Positions 5,688 through 9,286 of a stretch of DNA of 9,286 bases are shown here, piece after piece. Each line of letters begins with the position of its first letter. The first letter of the stretch is position 1. Below the pieces are notes generated by a model, which was given only the letters and a program-made list of their open reading frames with translations, made no database searches and was not told the origin of the DNA. The translations under genes were made by a program, and so were the position numbers. Source of the DNA: Dehalococcoidia bacterium. Lineage in GTDB: Bacteria; Chloroflexota; Dehalococcoidia; GIF9; AB-539-J10. Location: the NCBI GenBank assembly GCA_003562555.1, contig PWUO01000091.1, positions 1 to 9,286 of the forward strand. The letters run 5' to 3'.

Positions 5688-6791
5688 TTACAGCACCACC
5701 ATGTTGTTGCGGTGGATTACCTCGTCACCATAGACATGTTCCAGCACTTCAGGAATCCGGTCCGAATGCAGGCCCTGCACCTTCCCGACATCGACCGAAT
5801 CGTAGTTCACGATGCCAGAGGCAACACGTTCGCCATCCTCGGTAACCACATCGACGATATCTCCACGACTGAACGTGCCCACCACCCTGACGATACCGGC
5901 AGGCAGCAGGCTGCCGGTGGCCTTCTTCAGCGCCCGTACCGCGCCTGCATCCACTGTGATGCGGCCATGTGACGCCAGACCACTGGCCATCCAGCGTTTG
6001 CGACTCTCCAGTTTGCTGCTCGAGGCCGGAAACAGAGTACCAATGCGTTCTCCCGAGTCCACCCGAAGGAGAACGTTGGCCTCGTGGCCACTCGCCACAA
6101 CGACGTCAACGCCGGACGAAGTGGCGACCCGTGCAGCCTCGATCTTTGTAAGCATGCCGCCCACTCCCTGACCACTCAAGGTGCCCCCGGCCAGACCCTG
6201 TATGGCAGCATTGATCGTCTCAACCAGCGGGATAAGTTCAGCTTCGGGACACAACCGGGGGTCGGCACTGTACAGTCCACCCGTATCCGTAAGTATGATG
6301 AGCTGATCCGCATCAACCAGGTTCGCCACCATGGCGGACAGGTTGTCGTTATCGCCGAACCGCCGCTCCTCAAGCTCCTCAACCGCCACTACATCGTTCT
6401 CATTGACGATACACACCACACGCATGTCGCACAGGGCAAGCAAGGTGTTCCGTGCGTTGAGATAGCCGGAGCGATCTGTGAGGCACTCTCGCGTAAGCAG
6501 TGCCTGCGCAATCGTTATGTCATGTCTCGAGAAAAGCATTTCATACGTGCTCATGAGGTGGCTTTGCCCGATCGAGGCCAGAACCTGCTTGAGGGGAGTG
6601 CCGCTCACTCCAGCGGCGGTCCGTCTACGCAGTCGCTCGCGTCCCGCCGCCACAGCGCCTGAGGAGACCAGAATGACCTCTCGGCCCCGCGAGTGGAGCT
6701 CTGCGATTTGTTCCACCAGCATCGCCATCATGGCGAGGTCAAGGTGGTCGCGTCCTGACGTCAGGAGAGTGGTGCCGACCTTTACGACCAT
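5688..6791 (-). CDS. proB: Glutamate 5-kinase
   Basis: ProB phosphorylates glutamate with ATP to gamma-glutamyl phosphate, the committed and usually proline-inhibited step of proline synthesis. From the ATG at 6791 the product is 367 residues, the same as E. coli ProB. The amino-acid kinase domain shows VVKVGTTLL (2-10), LVSSGAVAAGRERL (41-54), NENDVV (130-135), FGDNDNLSA (145-153), LTDTGGLYSADPR (167-179) and GVGGMLTKIEAA (209-220). A C-terminal PUA domain begins near GRITVDAGAV (276-285), so this is the long AAK-PUA form. The frame stays open upstream to 6839, but a strong -10 box lies inside that extension, so a far upstream start is unlikely. A GTG at 6806 would sit exactly at the predicted transcription start and is an alternative. 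No proC is present in the window. Confidence 0.96.
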   Translation of the reverse strand: MVVKVGTTLLTSGRDHLDLAMMAMLVEQIAELHSRGREVILVSSGAVAAGRERLRRRTAAGVSGTPLKQVLASIGQSHLMSTYEMLFSRHDITIAQALLTRECLTDRSGYLNARNTLLALCDMRVVCIVNENDVVAVEELEERRFGDNDNLSAMVANLVDADQLIILTDTGGLYSADPRLCPEAELIPLVETINAAIQGLAGGTLSGQGVGGMLTKIEAARVATSSGVDVVVASGHEANVLLRVDSGERIGTLFPASSSKLESRKRWMASGLASHGRITVDAGAVRALKKATGSLLPAGIVRVVGTFSRGDIVDVVTEDGERVASGIVNYDSVDVGKVQGLHSDRIPEVLEHVYGDEVIHRNNMVVL

Positions 6792-6813
6792 CCTGCGATG
6801 AGCCACGCGATGA

Positions 6814-6822
6814 ATTATACCA
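6814..6822 (-). promoter_or_regulatory. Extended -10 promoter of proBA
   Basis: On the minus strand TGGTATAAT (6822-6814) combines a perfect -10 hexamer with the TGn extension. No good -35 box lies at 16-18 bases, which is typical for extended -10 promoters. The predicted transcription start near 6807 leaves about 16 bases before the ATG at 6791, or places the 5' end at the in-frame GTG at 6806. Confidence 0.6.
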
Positions 6823-6855
6823 GCGCCCACACGTAACAACCACAGGGCATAATCC

Positions 6856-6864
6856 TGCTATACT
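6856..6864 (+). promoter_or_regulatory. Extended -10 promoter of mfd
   Basis: TGCTATACT (6856-6864) is a TGn-extended -10 box. No -35 match lies at the usual distance. It ends 11 bases before the mfd ATG, so the mRNA would begin about five bases before the start codon. No Shine-Dalgarno sequence precedes that codon. It faces away from the proB promoter, with about 33 bases between the two elements. Confidence 0.5.
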
Positions 6865-6875
6865 CCCCCTCGCCC

Positions 6876-9286
6876 ATGCATCTTCACGGATTGCTGCCCC
6901 TACTGAGAACGACAGAGGAGTATCAGCAGCTACGAAGTCAACTGGCTGGAGCACAGTCGACACACGAGGTCGGTCTCCTCGACCCTGCCATCCCCTACGT
7001 ACTGGCATCGTTACAGCAGGATCTGGGCAGCACGATCTGCCTGGTGGTAGCCGATCCAGAGCAGGCCAGCGCGCTGCGTAACGAGTTGGCACGCTGGGTG
7101 CCACCGGACGTCGAGGTGAGGGGACTGCCCGAACCGGACTTCCCGTATGCCGACATCGATGGGCCGTCAAGTCCCTCCATGATGGCACGCGCCCAACTGG
7201 CCAGCTACCTGTCTCTTCGGAGTGCGAACGGTACTGGACTCATCCTGGTGTCCTCGGTACTGGCCATGATAGGTGCGATGCGTCCCCCGGAGGATATCGC
7301 GCAAACCACCGTCGAGCTCAAGCGAGGCGACAGCGTACGGACCACCGATCTGCTCGCGCGGCTTGAACGCATGGGTTACGAGCGTGTCGAGTTCGTGACG
7401 CGCAGCGGAGAGATGAGCAACCGCGGCGGGATCGTGGACGTCTTCTCCCCGGCGCATGAAGAACCGTTCCGCATCGAGTTCTTCGGTGACCAGATTGACA
7501 GCATCAGGTTCTTCGATCCTGATTCACAGCGCACCTCCAGTGTCGCGAACCAAGTGCTCGCCACCGCAAACTCAGCAGAGGGAGAGTCAGCCTCCATACT
7601 CGACTACCTGCCCGTCGATTCCGTGGTCGCATTGCACGACCCGCAGAGCCTAAGACTGCGATCCTTGCGGCTTCACGCCGAACTTGCCGAATACGGTAGC
7701 GCGGTCAGGCCTTCGTCCGAGACCGATCACGCTATCGGATCCTACCTTTCATGGTCCGAGATCGAATCACAGCTTGCCTCGATGCGCCGCCTCATTATCC
7801 TGCCATGGCAGGAACAGGATGACGCAGAACGACAGGCGCTCTTCACACCTGCAGCCAGCTACGTGCAACGGATACCGGAACTGACTGATGCCATTTCGGA
7901 GGCGCTTGCGCGAAGGGAACGAGTGATACTCATCTCGCTGCAAGCAGGACGCCTGCAGGAACTGCTGGAGGAGTACGGACTGCAGGTACCGACAATCACC
8001 GACGTGGAGGACGTTCCTCCGCCGGGGTCGCTCTCACTCCTGCAGGGATCGGTCAGCCGGGGCTGGGCACTGAGAGGCGGGGTGAGACTCATCTCCGACC
8101 TTGAGCTCTTCGGGTTCGTGAAACAGGAGAGAAGAACGTCCAGAACTCGTCCCCGTCCCACCACCGTGTCGCTTTCGATCAATCCCGGAGATCTTGTAGC
8201 ACATGTAGACCACGGCATCGGCCGGTTCGTCGGGCTCACGACACTGTGCACAGGGGACATAGAGCACGAGTACCTGGAGATCACGTATCTCGGCGGCGAT
8301 ACGCTCTACGTGCCAACCGACCAGATACATCGTGTCACGCGCTACATCGGCGGAGGCGATCACGCGCCCACGCTGAGCAGGTTGGGCTCCGGCGAATGGG
8401 AGTCCGCCAAGCAGAGGGTCAGGCAATCAACCCGTACGCTGGCAAGGGAACTCATCGAGTTATACGCGCGCAGACAACTCGCAGAAGGTCACTCGTTTCC
8501 ACCGGACACCGTCTGGCAAGGAGAGATGGAAGCGGCGTTCCCCTACGTCGAGACTCCGGATCAATTTGAGGCTATTGAGGCCGTCAAGCACGACATGGAG
8601 AGTGCTCGCCCGATGGATCGGCTCATTTGTGGCGACGTTGGCTACGGAAAGACCGAGATCGCACTCCGGGCGGCATTCAAGGCCGTGATGGGCGGCAAGC
8701 AGGTTGCGGTCCTCGCTCCCACAACGGTCCTGGCGCAGCAACACTTTGCGACGTTCACCGAGAGGCTCGGGCCGTTTCCGGTACGTGTCGAGGTGCTCAG
8801 CAGGTTCTCGCCGCCCGAGCGGGAGCCTGACATCCTTGCAGGGCTCGCCTCAGGTGCAGTGGACATCTGTATCGGCACGCATCGATTGCTGCAGAAAGAC
8901 ATCGCATTCAACGACCTCGGCCTGCTGGTAGTGGACGAGGAGCAGCGTTTCGGTGTACTGCAGAAGGAATCGCTCAAGTCACTAAGAACAGGCCTCGACA
9001 CGCTGACACTGAGCGCGACACCGATACCAAGAACTCTGCACATGTCCCTGACGGGAATCCGCGACATGTGCACTATGGAGACGCCACCCGAGGAACGACT
9101 CGCGGTGCGCACGCACGTCGGACCATACGACAGCGCACTGGTGAGACAGGCCATTATCCGCGAAATCGAGCGCAACGGACAGGTCTTCTTCATTCACAAC
9201 CGCATCGAAACCATCGGTGCGGTCATCAATGAGCTTCGGACTCTCATACCGGAGGCCAGGTTCGCGGTGGCTCATGGTCGCATGCC
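6876..9286 (+). CDS. mfd: Transcription-repair coupling factor Mfd (N-terminal 803 residues, cut by window edge)
   Basis: Mfd is a DNA translocase that pushes stalled RNA polymerase off damaged template and recruits UvrA for nucleotide excision repair. The N-terminal UvrB-like region is seen as GYERVEFV (167-174), GGIVDVF and RIEFFGD (199-205). An RNA polymerase-interacting CarD/RID-type domain starts at NPGDLVAHVDHGIGRFVG (from 436). The translocase follows, with Walker A GDVGYGKTE (586-594), PTTVLAQQH, GTHRLLQKD, Walker B DEEQ (687-690), SATPIPRT (713-720) and the start of the TRG region (FFIHNRIETIG). Family members run to about 1150 residues, so the rest of TRG and the C-terminal UvrA-masking domain lie beyond the window. 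HGLLPLLR near the N-terminus matches typical Mfd starts and supports the ATG at 6876, although no ribosome binding site precedes it. No broken motif is seen in the part present. Confidence 0.97.
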   Translation, partial: MHLHGLLPLLRTTEEYQQLRSQLAGAQSTHEVGLLDPAIPYVLASLQQDLGSTICLVVADPEQASALRNELARWVPPDVEVRGLPEPDFPYADIDGPSSPSMMARAQLASYLSLRSANGTGLILVSSVLAMIGAMRPPEDIAQTTVELKRGDSVRTTDLLARLERMGYERVEFVTRSGEMSNRGGIVDVFSPAHEEPFRIEFFGDQIDSIRFFDPDSQRTSSVANQVLATANSAEGESASILDYLPVDSVVALHDPQSLRLRSLRLHAELAEYGSAVRPSSETDHAIGSYLSWSEIESQLASMRRLIILPWQEQDDAERQALFTPAASYVQRIPELTDAISEALARRERVILISLQAGRLQELLEEYGLQVPTITDVEDVPPPGSLSLLQGSVSRGWALRGGVRLISDLELFGFVKQERRTSRTRPRPTTVSLSINPGDLVAHVDHGIGRFVGLTTLCTGDIEHEYLEITYLGGDTLYVPTDQIHRVTRYIGGGDHAPTLSRLGSGEWESAKQRVRQSTRTLARELIELYARRQLAEGHSFPPDTVWQGEMEAAFPYVETPDQFEAIEAVKHDMESARPMDRLICGDVGYGKTEIALRAAFKAVMGGKQVAVLAPTTVLAQQHFATFTERLGPFPVRVEVLSRFSPPEREPDILAGLASGAVDICIGTHRLLQKDIAFNDLGLLVVDEEQRFGVLQKESLKSLRTGLDTLTLSATPIPRTLHMSLTGIRDMCTMETPPEERLAVRTHVGPYDSALVRQAIIREIERNGQVFFIHNRIETIGAVINELRTLIPEARFAVAHGRM

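Noticed and set aside
4479..5972. A 497-codon plus-strand open frame opposite proA and the end of proB.
   Set aside because: It is longer than proA but is the antisense shadow of two unmistakable genes, rich in His, Arg and Gln with no family features. High GC keeps such frames open.
6792..6839. Upstream extension of ProB to the first in-frame ATG at 6839.
   Set aside because: The perfect extended -10 box lies inside this stretch, so that start would not be transcribed from the evident promoter, and it lengthens ProB beyond the usual N-terminus.
8642..9193. A 183-codon minus-strand frame within mfd, rich in Ser and Arg.
   Set aside because: Lies across the conserved Mfd translocase motifs; its composition is that of a shadow frame.

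Overview
The window is a moderately GC-rich piece of bacterial chromosome, dense with genes on both strands. It carries five recognisable housekeeping or transport units and no sign of phage, insertion sequence, CRISPR or RNA gene. The taxon cannot be fixed from the sequence. A NEW3-domain protein in an operon with an ABC-2 exporter, and the style of the RNase PH and Mfd sequences, would fit Chloroflexota (for example Dehalococcoidia/SAR202-like lineages). That assignment is an inference at modest confidence.

Layout, left to right. (1) 1-392, minus: the N-terminal 130 residues of a short-chain dehydrogenase/reductase resembling 2-deoxy-D-gluconate 3-dehydrogenase (KduD), cut by the window edge. 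(2) 393-757: a 365-base stretch with no convincing gene. (3) 758-3547, minus: a tight three-gene operon, in transcription order a secreted, membrane-anchored protein with two NEW3-like beta-sandwich repeats, an ABC ATPase and a six-helix ABC-2 permease. Gaps are 4 and 2 bases, and a clear sigma-70-type promoter lies upstream. (4) 3677-4390, plus: rph (RNase PH), divergent from the ABC operon and with its own strong promoter. (5) 4401-6791, minus: proB-proA, the first two steps of proline synthesis from glutamate, convergent with rph across only 10 bases. (6) 6876-9286, plus: the first 803 residues of mfd, the transcription-repair coupling factor, divergent from proBA and cut by the right edge.

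The genes do not form one pathway. The ABC operon is a self-contained exporter of unknown substrate. ProB and ProA work in sequence. RNase PH (tRNA 3'-end trimming) and Mfd (release of stalled RNA polymerase and recruitment of excision repair) are independent housekeeping functions.

The least ordinary signals are: promoter -10 elements so close to the start codons of rph, mfd and possibly proB that the mRNAs may be leaderless or nearly so; a four-residue deletion in the tRNA-contacting loop of RNase PH; and the uncharacterised NEW3-ABC exporter. I see no strong case for a wholly new system in this window.
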